Source: Hericium rajendrae
Lineage: Eukaryota; Basidiomycota; Agaricomycetes; Russulales; Hericiaceae
Reading direction: 5' to 3'
Length of the DNA: 64,000 nt
Assembly: GCA_033439255.1 (NCBI GenBank)
Contig: CM065891.1
Span: 682,001-746,000, forward strand
Positions within the stretch are counted from its first letter, which is position 1. Every line of letters begins with the position of its first letter. This document shows, in pieces, positions 1-11,463 of this stretch. The position numbers were made by a program, and so were the translations under genes. The notes beneath the pieces were generated by a model. It did not search any database. It saw only the letters and a program-made list of their open reading frames with translations, and was not told where the DNA came from.

Positions 1-2890
1 GGTACAAGCCTGCGCATTGTGCACAGTCTCGAACCGCTCAACAAAGTCACCATCGCTCACTCGGGCGTCCCGCCTTTTACCGACCAGCTCGCCGAGCAGT
101 TCGCCGGGCATGCTTGTGGCGGCATCCTCGATCTCTACGTTGGTTATGACGAGCAACTCTTGGCGGAGGAGTCCCGTGACATGACCACGTTCCAAACCTC
201 GTTCGGGCCCAAATGGCTCGTTACGCTGCCCATGGGGTGGACGAACTCCGTGCCTATCTTCCACAACAACGTTACCGAAATCCTCTGGCCAGAAATCCCC
301 GCTGTCACCATGCCCTATATCGATGATGTCCCCATTAAAGGCCCAGCTACCCATTACGAGTTGCCCGGCGGAAATTTTGAAACTATACCCTGGAACCCCA
401 GTATCCGTCACTTTGTCTGGGAACACTTCCAGGGCACGAACTGTGTCGTCCAATGCATGAAATATTGCAGTGGTACCTTCTCAGGGAAAAAGACTGTCCT
501 TTGCGCACCAGAGATCATCGTCGTCGGCCATAGATGCACGCCGGCGGGCCGTTTGCCAGAACTCAGCAACCTCGCCAAGGTCAGCAACTGGCAACCTTGT
601 ACCGACCTCTTGGATGTTCGCACTTTTCTCGGGACCATTGGCGTGGCCCGCATCTTCATCAAGAACTTTGCAAAACATGCTCATCATCTGGTACGGCTTA
701 CGCGCAAGGACACCCCATTCGAGTTCGGCCCAGACCAGTTGGCTGTGCAGGAAGACCTTAAGCGAGTGCTACTCGCATCACCCGCCCTGCGCACAATAGA
801 TTACGAGTCTCCCGCCTCAGTGATCCTGGGCGTCGACACCTCCTATATTGCCATCGGTTACCTACTCTGTCAACAAGATGTGGACGACCCCAAAGTTCGC
901 CGGTATGCCCGCTTCGGCTCTATCGCCCTGAACGACCGTGAGGCGCGCTTCTCCCAACCAAAGCTGGAATTATATGGCCTATACCGGAGCCTTCGTGCAC
1001 TCAAACTCTGGCTCATTGGCATTTGCAACCTGATTATCGAAGTCGACGCCCGTTATATATCCGGCATGCTGAATAATCCCGATCTCGCCCCTAGTGCGTC
1101 CATGAACCGGTGGATCGTCGGCATCCTCATGTTTCAATTTACCCTGGTTCACGTCCCCGGCGAGAAGCATGGGTCAGATGGCCTCTCCCGGCGCCGTCCC
1201 CAGGACGATGATGCACCCGAACCCAACGACGACTTCGACGACTGGGTCGACCATGCTTATGGCTTTGTACACCTGATAAATGTGCCTCGGATCGGCCGCG
1301 ACCACCCTCAGCTGGCCCAACAGCTCATCTCGACCAATGTCGCCGCCGGCGATTTTGTCGCGCCTCCTCTGCAAGACCACTTGGCGTCCTACGCAGACGT
1401 TCCAAGGTCCGAAAAGGCCCTCCTCATGGATGCCCGGCTGCGCGCCGTCACTGACTTCCTGCTCCATCCGATCTGCCCTGATGGATTGACGGACCGGGAG
1501 TACGCTCGCTTCCTGCATTATTGCCGCTACTTCTTCATGAAAGGTGGCCGCCTCTGGAAGCATGACAAGACAAATGCGCACAAACTAGTGCTCCTGCCGA
1601 CCGGCCGCTGGGCTGCTCTCGTTGAGACTCACGAGTCCGCGGGACACCTTGGCGTCGCTGCAACTGCCCTCCTGCTCGCGGTCCATTTCTGGTGGCCTTT
1701 TATGGGCTCGGATGTCGCTTGGTTCGTCCGTTCGTGCCATATTTGCCAAGCGTTCCAGATCTGCAAAGTTCTTATCCCACCGACGGTTGCGGTGCCCGCG
1801 CCTTTATTTGCAAAAATGTACATGGATACCATGCACCTGCCGAAATCCAACAATATGCAATACCTGGTCCAAGGGTGCTGCTCTGTGTCTCACTTTCCCG
1901 AATGGCGCATGCTGCGCAAAGAACGCAGCGAGCACATTGCTGATTGGATTTACCAAGACATCTTGTGCCGCTGGGGTATGCTCACCGAAATTGTGTTCGA
2001 CAACGGCAGCCCGTTCGTTAAAGCCTTGACGCAGCTGGAAAAGAAGTACCACGTCTGGCATATCCGCATCTCGGGCTATAACTCGAGAGCCAACGGCATC
2101 GCTGAGCGTGCGCACTTTGATGTACGCCAAGCCCTGATCAAGGCCGCCGACGGCGTGGAGAAGAATTGGAGCTACTCAGCCCACTCCGTGTTCTGGTCGG
2201 AACGTATCACCATCCGCCGGTGCATGGGCTGCTCCCCATACTTCGCGGTAACCGGTACGCACCCCCTGATGCCGCTCGATATCGCTGAAGCCACCTACCT
2301 GCTGCCGCCGCCCGAGGTGATCTTGTCCTCTACCGACCTGATCGCCTCCTGCGCTCTTGCCCTGCAGAAGCATCAAAAGGACCTTCAGTGACTTCACAGC
2401 CGTGTCTACGAGGCCTGCCTCCAGGCAGCACGAAAATTCGAACTGGAACATGAACGCACAATCCGCAACTTTGACTTTCACCATGGCGAACTGGTACTTG
2501 TCTGCAATTCCGCGTACAGCACCAGCCATTCCCGGAAGACCAAACCGCGCTACCTAGGCCCGTACCTCGTCCTCGGCTGCAACAAGGGGCGTGCTTACCT
2601 CTTGTGTGAGCTCGACGGTACGTTATTCGACCGTCCCACCGCAGCCTACCGCATTGTCCCGTATTTCGCCCGTACCATCCTCAATCACCCGCCATTGGAA
2701 GATTTCCTCGATGTCGGCATCGAGCAGTTTGAACGCTTACTCACCTCCACCGTCACAGACCCGGATGACGAAACCGCCAGCAGCGACCTCGGCGAATTCG
2801 ACAGGTCCCGACCAAGTTCGCCCGCGGCGTCCTCTGCCCACTCGACTAGCGAGGAGGACTGAGGGCAGTCCATTTTTCAGTTAGGGGGAG
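1..2890 (+). mobile_element. gypsy copy 1: reverse transcriptase, RNase H and integrase region
   Basis: The translation shows a Ty3/gypsy pol in the usual order. The reverse transcriptase catalytic YIDD box lies near 315-330. The RNase H domain spans roughly 780-1200. An HHCC zinc-binding integrase N-terminus lies near 1630-1750, followed by an integrase core with spaced acidic residues (about 1825-2110) and a GPY-like C-terminal module near 2550-2660. Integrase after RNase H is the Ty3/gypsy order, not the Ty1/copia order. A polypurine tract follows at 2881-2890. The region carries about one or two breaks and is a fossil copy. Confidence 0.9.
2874..2890 (+). other. First polypurine tract of gypsy copy 1
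   Basis: The 17 bases TTTTCAGTTAGGGGGAG occur here directly after pol and again at 33531-33547 directly before the 3' LTR. A purine run next to an LTR is the expected plus-strand primer of a retrotransposon. The extra copy here is unusual because no LTR follows it. Confidence 0.7.
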
Positions 2891-3118
2891 TAGAGGCTGT
2901 CAGTCAAGCGTGTCGACGACCTTGGACGCCCCACCAATACCCACACGCACGAAATAAATCTATTGTTACTTGCATTTCGACAAACTCGCCTTGGGCGATC
3001 TTCATACCATCCACCACTCAGATTTTACCTTCACCAATCGTATAGGCCCTGACAAGATCGCCTGGGGCGACTTTGTTTCTTTCTGGTTTTCCCCTTTAGA
3101 TTCACACAGGTTCAGACT

Positions 3119-3322
3119 TCAAGAGAGGGCCCTGTCAGGAGTAGTGGTCAGCGGGGACGGAAGCAAAACGTGCACCAGCAGACTCACCAAGCAAGTGGCC
3201 ACCTGGGTGATCCACTCTGCCCAGACATTGCCAGGGTCGCCTTTGCGTGGGTGGCCTGACCCGAAGAGGCGTTCGAGAGCCTGAATACCCTTGGGGCAGT
3301 TGTCGACGTATGCGCGAGCCAT
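3119..3322 (-). other. Antisense coding-like segment left of E1
   Basis: A 67-residue open frame on the strand opposite to pol lies between the first polypurine tract and E1. Its first 45 residues look coding (a DNCP motif, then GSGHPRKGDPGN). It lies in the same added 3' region of the gypsy element as the antisense frame at 32493-33352 on the other side of E1. I do not recognise the family. Confidence 0.35.
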
Positions 3323-3372
3323 GGGAGATGAGGTGCTGAGGAGCGAGTCGCCTCACAACTCAGTATTCATAA

Positions 3373-3505
3373 CACCAGTAAGGGTAGCCCTTTATCTAAA
3401 TGTACAGTACCTACTGCCTGACACAATCAATAATCCTCAGTAATAGCCAATCGTCACTTACTGAACATTTAGCTAAACACTGTCTTTGTACATTTAGCTA
3501 AATGC
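3373..3505 (+). repeat. E1 left terminal inverted repeat with palindromic motifs
   Basis: This end matches the reverse complement of 32175-32311 over about 135 bp, including AAGGGTAG, GACACAATCAATA and GCCAATCGTCACTTA. It carries three copies of a motif near ATTTAGCTAAAT (around 3394, 3470 and 3489), the most regular being ACATTTAGCTAAATGC. Repeated palindromes in subterminal DNA are typical transposase binding sites; that role is inferred. Confidence 0.85.
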
Positions 3506-4330
3506 ACTCATCTTATCTTTCAACGCCTGCAACAAACTGATCTCTCTAATCGTGCACCATGCACGACAATCATCATCGTGCGAAAAACATACCTTTTGCA
3601 TCTCATCGGCTTCTTTGCGCCTCCGCATCACAAATCGCCTGAAAGTTAGCAACAAAAAAAGGAAGGGTGACTGACATTATGGCGATACAAGATCTGTGAG
3701 TAAAATATGAGATAAAGGGGCTGCATGGAAGGATAACAGAATGGGAAAGGCAATATTGCCAGAGGGAAGGAAGGCGTCGTAATGGTCATGATGGTCGTAA
3801 TGGTCGTGGTGTCCATGATAGCGGAGAGCTTGGAATAGTGTGATAGGCGTCGAATTAAGTCATACGAGACATATGACATGGGGAGGATATTTGTGGGGGG
3901 GGGGGTCAATCTAAAGCATAAGGTCAGTGTACTCAAAGCAGGGATATAAAACAGGATGGGGTGCAAGAGATAGAGATCAATGCTACAGTATGGATGGTGC
4001 AATAAAATATGTTGCTGCGAAGACAAGGGTAAGTAGTATGATGACAATGCAAGTGAAAATGATATGTTAGTTGAGTGAAAAAGATGCAAGACGTGCAGAT
4101 AAAGGGAATAATATGTCAAAGCCCATGCCAATGTAGTGCAATGCGCGTCGTGATAAGGAAAATGTTACATAGGATAAAAATCTGTTTGTGTTGCGAGATT
4201 CAGGCCCAGTTTAAAGCGTAGAGGTGTATGGTTATGTGGTGCGAAGCATGAGAAGGGCTAGAGAAGGAGTAGTCGGAAGGCGATGGGTCTGAGCGTGACA
4301 CCATTGACATTGCATGGGAAGGGCAGCGCC
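3506..4330. other. E1 subterminal non-coding region
   Basis: This AT-richer stretch lies between the left terminus and the end of gene A. It includes a G homopolymer near 3895. It resembles, in inverted orientation, 29073-29930 of E2 (for example the CGCACGA and ATGTTTTT blocks). The 161-codon minus frame here is Leu/Ser/Tyr-rich and I do not consider it a gene. Confidence 0.5.
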
Positions 4331-7300
4331 CTAAGTCTTTCGCCGTTTCACTGGCCTCGACGAGCTGGAAGGCTGCACAGCGCTAACAAAGTCACATTTA
4401 GCAGGCGCAGAAAAAAATTGAAAATCAACACACATTGTTCGCTTTCCAGATTCTCCCATCCCAGAATTCTTCCACTGCCTAATTGCTGCCAGAGCCGTGG
4501 TCACTTGGGACACCGCATCGCTCCAGTCCCTCATTTGATGTGAAGTTGCCCCTCCGGAGTCGAAGATCTGAGCGCCCCAGAATGAAAGGCTGACCATGAT
4601 GAGAACGAGCCCACAGCTCGTGGTCACATCCATGCAGGACCAGTCCAGACCCTCTGCAGGAGGGCCCAGTCTGCCCTTGTTGTCGACGCTGCGCTCCTCA
4701 GGCTGACATACCCCCCACCACCTCCACCATTTCGCTGAGTAATCGATCACATCTGTGATTTCTCGGTCCTTCGGAAGTCGCTTGTGGGAGATCCACGTGC
4801 CAATGAGGCTCGGTCGCACCTTCGATGAGAACTCGCCGACTTTGTTGGTGGATTTCGCAGCAACCTTTGTTAGACAGTAAGCAAGGTGAACTTATCATGA
4901 AGCACAGCCCACTCACTTGAAATTCGTCTATACGCTGCACAGCAACCCACTCATTTACACATGCCATCCACCCCGCACCCCAATCCTTGTCATGCGTGAA
5001 CAGCCAGAAAAGTTCTTGCATTTTGTCGGGCCACGTCCTCAAGTCATCGTGTAGACCTGAGGTCCTGGGCACGCTCGGCATGCTGATTGAATGGTGTGAT
5101 GCTGCAGCTATCGGCCGAGTATGACGCCCCACCTGAAGCATCATTTCGTGAGCATTGGGAGGCAGTTTTGTCGGAGGCCATGAGTCGGATGGAGGTGGCC
5201 GCGTGGATGGGAGCTTCGCCCGTGCCTTCGGTCGCACCGACGGCACAGGTGAAGAGGATGCATCTTGAAAGTGTTGCATGAAATGACGGCCATGTGGGGA
5301 CGTGGGCGGCGGCAGCACTCCTGAAGGCCGGGTCTGAGCTGGGGTCTTGGGGGTGGAGTGCATCCCTGCAAAGGGATTATCTGACATTGAATCGCTGGGC
5401 TCACATCCTGCCTGGGTGTGAGTGACGCTTGTTGCTTGCAAACGCGGGGAATCATCCATGCCATCCCATTCACTCTGCCGCTTATCCTCCAACATACCCC
5501 AGGCCAACTCGTCGAGGTCCCTTGACATCTCATTTCCATCCCAGACAAACGGCTTCCTAACGTATGGAGGCCAGTGGGACGGCAGTCCGGCAATGCATGA
5601 GCTGGGTGGAGCGAACTCCCTAGCAACCAGCGGTGTATCGTTCGAGATAAGTAGCGATGGCCGTGGCGTGCGGAGGCAAGGCGAGTGTTCGCGTGAACGA
5701 TAACCGGGGATTGATGCAGGCTGCTCGCCATCCAGAAGCCTCGGATCGATTGGTATGTGAGGACTGGATGCAGGATGGGCGGCGGCATTAGGGGCCGAAA
5801 GAACACGCCTCGACGTCGCCGGATTAGATAGACGACGGTGGGTAGATTGCTGCGAGAGAGTGCGACGGGGAAGTGGGGTGTGTTGGGAGCCCGAGAACAA
5901 TACGCCTTTGGGAGCAATAGGGGTTGCCACGAATCGTTGATGCGCTTTACGTGTGGGATGATTTGTCGACGGCATGGATGGCGAGCTTCATCAGCAAAAT
6001 TACAAGAGTACGACCAGGGATGAAGACGCCTTATAAGGTTGGCCAGGTATGCCAGGCTCACCAGGAAATGAGTTTCTGGCAAGACCTTTTCGCAGATGGA
6101 TTTTCTGACCAGACGCCGCCAGAATGGTACGTCTGATAAGGCCTGGTGGCACCTGGTGGACCTTACAAGGTCTCGCCAGCTGCTCCGACATTATCATGGG
6201 TTTTCAAAGCAAGCAAGCCCTGTCCCATATACGTGATGTCAATACAGTATTACTTAGGGAAATCACACATTACTACTCTATGCACCATGTTCGAAGTGAG
6301 ACACAAATCAGATCAAATTTAATATTCTAGTATCTAGTGAAGCTACAACAGTACAAGTCATGAAACACAGTTGATGCGCATCGGAAAAAGTTTCCTCGGT
6401 AGTAAATATCTATTGCCGGGCCGCAACCTTATGGAAAGCCTTGCGAGTGAAGCGACCCATATGAAGACGACAACGTACCGGGCGCTAGGGAAATACACTG
6501 GCGTGAAAGCAATATACCTGAGTATGAGATGAACGAGTTAGCGAGAGCGCGATTAAAAAAACACATGAAGGAAAAGAAGCATTATACTTACTGACGACTA
6601 GTGCGCCACGCCGCGCCGTTGTTGTTACTTAGGATCTTGCGATATTCAGCGGTGAAAGCTGCTATATGCAGCCTAACAGCCCCGGAGTTGTCGATAAGCA
6701 TGAAGCCATAAAGGCTGTCAGCAGTGATGCAACAGCAAGGCGAAGGCAAATGTATGCGCTTACTTCAGACAATCCGACAACGACAACGCGGAATTGCCCT
6801 CAATAGTCGCACATAAGCCTCATGAGTCTGATGAAAATCCAGTTATATGTGGGTCCTCAGGAAGATACTTGCGAAGGGGACAGATACAGAGATGGGGGAA
6901 TTAAGTGGGGCGAGAGTGGAGACATGATGGGGAGAGGAAAGAGCGACAAGACGACTTTGACCCCCGAGAACGACGCAATATATCATGTTTGTGGTTGTTG
7001 ATGCGTTTCGATCACGCGGATAAAAGCCTGTGACGTCATCAGCCAGCCGAAGGCAAGGGCCTTCAGCAATCTTCAGCTAAGTTCAGCGTTTACTTACACT
7101 GGCAGCAGCCAGGCAGCAAAATATGGTACACGACTGACTGAAGAAGTGTCGACCCTGCAAATGGGCTTTATGAATGTAGCGCGAGTGCGGCCAGTGCAAC
7201 AGTGCCTTGGACGGATGCGATCAGTGTCGACAGCGCGCCCCATAATGTCGACTCCGTATGCGGAGGGGAGATCGCCATGATGGCGAGGACTGGTAAGGAC

Positions 7301-9924
7301 TATGTGTGCGCGCAGCGTGAGTGCAGCGAGGTGGGCGAAGATAAACACTGTGCAGGGGACCGATTGGAATGAGGATGAGTGAAGAAGTGCGTGCAGCGCA
7401 CGGTCGGGAAGGAAGGGATGAGATGGGAGGAACAGCGCGTACATTTTTAGGTCTTTGAAGTGGGGCTAAGAGTGCGCGAGGACGCGTGGACACGCGGGGT
7501 CGTGGAAATGTCTACGAGCATGGAGATAACGGCGGTGTGACAAGGCCAAGGGTGAGGGTGAGGGTAATTACTAATAGCGACAAGAGCGACAGGTACGGGG
7601 GCGACGAGGTGAAGGCTGGGGAGTTTGAAGGTGAGGACGACGGAAACGGAGGCGAGGGTATAAGATAGTGCATAGAGAACGCACCTCCGACAATGAGGAA
7701 GACCTTGACCTTATTGAAGATAAGTAGGAAGAACTCCAGTGACGGTGAAAGCGAGGATCTGTTGGAAGAGGTGGGCTTCGCGCCACTGTAGCTAGAAATC
7801 ACTGTGAATGTCATGTCTATTCTGGCAAGATAATATAAAGTGCTGCCGATGATAGGAAAGCACTTATAAGGCCTCACCAGATCGCTGAGCACCTGGTCAC
7901 AGCCATACGAGCAAGGCCTCGACTGGAAAGATGCCAGATAAGAGTGTGAGCAAACTCACTCATGTCATACCAGGCCACGTAAGCGTAAATCGTCTGGCAC
8001 CCGGACCGCTGATCCCGGCCATCCGCCACCAGGTGCCGCCAGGTTAATTCTTAACTTTGCACTTTTGCTGATGTTGTCCCGGGAAGGAACAGGGGCATTC
8101 CAGGCTCCACAGGATGTTTGCTGCTTGAAGCATTCGTGTAGCGCGACGCGTGGACCGAAGGTGTAACGGCAGATTGAATGGTAGGAGACAATTGGTGGGC
8201 ATGCGACAGGGGAAGAGGAGGAGGAGTTAATGAGTCTAGGTGCTGGTCCAAAGGGGGCAGAGGAGGCGACGGGGACCACGGGTCTCTAGCTCTAGTAGAA
8301 GGCCCCGGTGTGGGGCTTCCCCTTCCAAAAAGCGATGGATTGTCATTTGATCTTGTGGAGCCTGCAGGTGAGGGGACCACTGGAGAGGCGCTCCTCACAG
8401 TTATGTCAGCATCCGATGCAGCGGTTATGGTTGGAACAATGCGCGCAGCACATTCCTCCTTAGCTATAGACATGAACACGGTTAGCAAAGCAGCTGGTAA
8501 AAAGACATAACAATATGTACTAAAGCAATGGGAACCGAATCGACAATATGATGCCTCCATAGCCTCGAAACCGACCGAATCATCATCCATCCACTTCAAA
8601 CTTCTCGCGTCGCTCGTGGTGCCAACATGAACACTGAACATGATGTAAGTCTGCAGTTGCATGATCAAAGGGCGGCCGACATACCTCTTCATACCTATTG
8701 CCCCCTTATTCGCCCCGATTGGGCCCGTCAGAAGGATGGAGACACACATGCCGAATATCTGCTGGAGGTGCTCGGCAAATGGGTACAAATAATAGGCAGT
8801 CTTCGATAGAACCCTACAGAGTAAAACGTGTTAAAACGTGTCATTTCTAGAGGAGGGACACACGTACCGGTCATAATATTCAGGCGTTTTCTCTTCATCG
8901 GCCGCCTCCAGCTGCTGGTGATACGCTTCCATCTCCTTCTCGTAAGCCTGATCTCGCTCTTCTTTCAGCCCGCGCTGAAACTCGGCAGGCTGAGCATGGT
9001 ACACGGTGCGCGTGTAGGCCGCGCGTAGCTTGACGTCAGACAACCGACTGCCGCGATCATGATAGTCCTCCAACCAGTCTTCGTAGATCTTTGTGAACAG
9101 GGCGTCCCCTTCGAAGGTCATGCCAGTAAGGATAATGATCTGAGATTGTGACGGCAGGGAAGTTGTGTCGGTGGCATCAGAATTCAGCTGGGAAGCCTTC
9201 CACCTCGCTGAAACAACCATAAAATGGCGGTCAAATTGTGGCTTGACCATGGATTCATAATGCCTCGTGGAGAAAAATTGATCCTCATGGTGTCGACGAG
9301 GCTTCACTACCACCATGTCGGTAATGGCATCAAAACTCTTTGCGATATTACTGGTCGCCTTCACCTTGCCGATGCTGACATCGGCGTCGGTGTTATTGCC
9401 ATTGTTTCGAAACCAACTCGAGATTTTCTACAAAATGATCAGCCCTAGCTTAAAGAGAATGTACAAGATAGGCTTACATCCCGGATGAAAACACGATGCT
9501 TGCTCTTCCAAGCAGCATCTAATTCCACCTCCCGGCCGATTGCAACGCGCGATGGTCTGGAAACGCACGACGGTCTGGAAATGTGCGACGGTCCTGCGGA
9601 CGGCTCCGCCTCGTCGACGTCCTGGGCATCTTCCTCGTAATCCTCGTAATCCTCATCGGACTCATTGGGGTCTTCTTGAGACGGCTTGGTGGGCTTAAAT
9701 TTCAGTGGCCTCGGAGGGTATCCAAACTCGAGGAGAAAGTCGTTGGTGGTTTTGTCGTAAAAGACCCCCACCGTGTGCCCCTTCACAGCGTCGCGCCACG
9801 TAGACCGCAGAGCCGCACAGAATGTGACTTTGTCGCCGAGGATGAAACCGATGCGACCACGAGGTTTACCTAGACTTGCACGTCGAGCTGCACGAGTCTT
9901 GCCTAGTTTGGTCGCCTTGGGCAT
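4331..9924 (-). pseudogene. Gene A of E1, large nuclear-looking protein, interrupted by a TIR element
   Basis: This is the E1 copy of E2 gene A (25630-29072). From the start near 9924 the exons give a basic N-terminus (GKPRGR, then FYDKTTNDFL), a helical middle (8831-9364), a domain around YPFAEH and GPIGANKGAIG (about 8600-8790), a Ser/Pro-rich linker, a short domain with WPDKM and KDWGAGW (about 4960-5020), and a C-terminal WWRWWGVCQPE domain near 4690-4740. It ends in a basic tail RPVKRRKT that looks like a nuclear localisation signal. A 2,085 bp TIR element (5989-8073) sits in the linker, while E2 has an uninterrupted site there. Start and introns are assigned by alignment to E2. Function is unknown. 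Confidence 0.7.
5989..8073. mobile_element. Non-autonomous TIR element, CATCAGCAAAA family, copy 1
   Basis: The stretch begins CATCAGCAAAA and ends TTTTGCTGATG, a perfect 11 bp inverted repeat. It interrupts the linker of E1 gene A, which is uninterrupted in E2. TT is found on both sides (5987-5988 and 8074-8075), so the duplication may be 2 bp. No convincing protein is encoded; frames such as 7094-7444 minus are low-quality. A second, shorter member is at 37222-38321. CACCTGGTGG-like blocks recur near both ends (about 6145-6160 and 8025-8045). Confidence 0.75.
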
Positions 9925-10266
9925 CTGGTCGGCGGCATCAATTAGAAGGTCAAGGAGTAGCTGAATAGGGTACTGATCGTTCGATTCTGAATGTTGAACT
10001 TCGGCGCCTGCCGGCTGCACCGGTATACTGCTGAACCGCAATCACGTGCACGTGATTGTTCGAACTGAACTGCGTTCCAGTTCCACCCTGGCATAAGACG
10101 AAGGTCCCCCTGCTAGGATGGTGTTCACATTGAGCTCGCGTTCGAATTTCTCGCTTCATGCAATGTGGCTGAGAGCTCTTAACTCTATATAAACCCCCTC
10201 GGTATGTGCAGTAAAATCCATCTCTCCTTCTCCTCTTTTATCCTCGTCTTTTCTCTCCTTTCGACA
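9925..10266. promoter_or_regulatory. Divergent promoter between gene A and gene B of E1
   Basis: The starts of A (minus) and B (plus) are 342 bp apart. Near 10038 lies the perfect palindrome AATCACGTGCACGTGATT with two E-box cores (CACGTG). A TATA box in CTATATAAACCCCCTC (about 10185-10200) lies 70-80 bp before the B start. The same 16 bp TATA block and one CACGTG occur in the matching spacer of E2. Shared control of the pair by a bHLH-type factor is inferred. Confidence 0.6.
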
Positions 10267-11463
10267 ATGTCATCGTTGTTCGTCGAGCTCGATCGCACGT
10301 CGCCCGCCAGCCTGAGTGGCCATGCCACGCCTGAGTCCTCCATCACCATGTTGTCGTCGCCGTCATCGCCATCGTATGGGACCGATCCAGAGCTAATGAG
10401 GATCATGGGGGAGGTTGAGATTTTGCCGTCGGGCGCCGCATGTAAGCATTGTTGAGCTCTTTGTGCTTGTCGACATCGTATAATAGCTCTTGTAGATATC
10501 CCTACTTGTTCCGAATCGCCGCAGCACCCCCGCAATTTAGGTAAGGGAGCACGCATGGTCTTGTTGCAGGCCTGACCGAGATGTAGGTGACCATGCGACC
10601 AACGGACGTAGCTATCATCTTGTCTCTGGGACGCGCGCGGGTATCTTTCACCAGTGGTAAGTCGCTGTAGTTCTGTAGTATACTGTTTCATGTCTGTAAT
10701 TATGCACGATAGGTGGCGACCCAGACAGCTCAGTCAGGCAGTGCCGCGCGGATTCCTGAGCGCAATCAAAGGCAGGGGGCGCGGACGTTGCTCAGCACCT
10801 GCCATGGCTCAATTAGATTCATTCGCAAGTGCCCCGAACAGCGAAGCTCCTGATTCAAGCTCGGAGGAGGATGAGGGCGACGGATGGCTGACAGCTTGGG
10901 TTGTATTTCGGGGATACTGTCCTGGTGTTTATTATGACAGGTGCGTCGCTGTGGTTTGGGCATTACGCATGCTAATTACAGAGCTAAGGCGCTGCGCGGA
11001 GGAGCAGGTGCTTGGTTGCTTGCACGGCTTCCATACTGGCTTCCACACCCATGACCATGCTTGGGCAGCATATCGCGCACACTTGAAAAAGGGCTTGACT
11101 CATTTCTGCCCAGATGAAGCGCCGGGCTGTCGCCCCGTCCTCGCGCCCTGGTACTCTTACTCTCGCCATTCTGAGAGCATGCGGAGTGACGGCGACGTTG
11201 GTCCTGGCCTGTCAGATGGCCCGTCAGAGGCCAGCTTACCACTTGCAGAGTACCATGACCTTCCTAACATTCACTCTGGGCCAGTGTATGTTGTCTTCCA
11301 AGGCAAGGTACCAGGCCTATATGCGTCGCTCTTCGCAACAACGCGGCAGGTCAGCGGCGGTTTGCTGAACGTCTTAGACTATTATAAGTACCCAGATTTG
11401 GTTGCGGCATGGATGGCATTTGCAGCTGCGATCAACGCGGGTAGAGTTCGCGTGCGGAATTAG
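10267..11463 (+). CDS. Gene B of E1: protein with three RNase H1 N-terminal (viroplasmin-like) domains
   Basis: The ATG at 10267 follows a TATA box and opens a Ser/Pro-rich leader ending TDPELMRIMGEVEI. Three repeats of the hybrid-binding domain found at the N-terminus of RNase H1 and in caulimovirus viroplasmin follow: SYHLVSGTRAGIFHQW (exon before about 10660), AWVVFRGYCPGVYYD (about 10890-10940) and VYVVFQGKVPGLY (about 11285-11325). Each shows the hydrophobic pair, G, PG-aromatic pattern. Introns start near 10442, 10540, 10661 and 10939. No RNase H catalytic domain follows, so the protein probably binds RNA or RNA:DNA hybrids without cutting. An acidic SSSEEDEGDG linker separates domains 1 and 2. 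E2 carries the same gene. Confidence 0.75.

Noticed and set aside
3646-4131. 161-codon minus ORF rich in Leu, Tyr and Ser
   Set aside because: It lies in the non-coding end of E1, and the matching region of E2 has only unrelated frames of the same composition.
5989-8073. Helitron insertion in E1 gene A
   Set aside because: It has perfect terminal inverted repeats and a likely 2 bp duplication, and lacks the Helitron CTRR end with hairpin.
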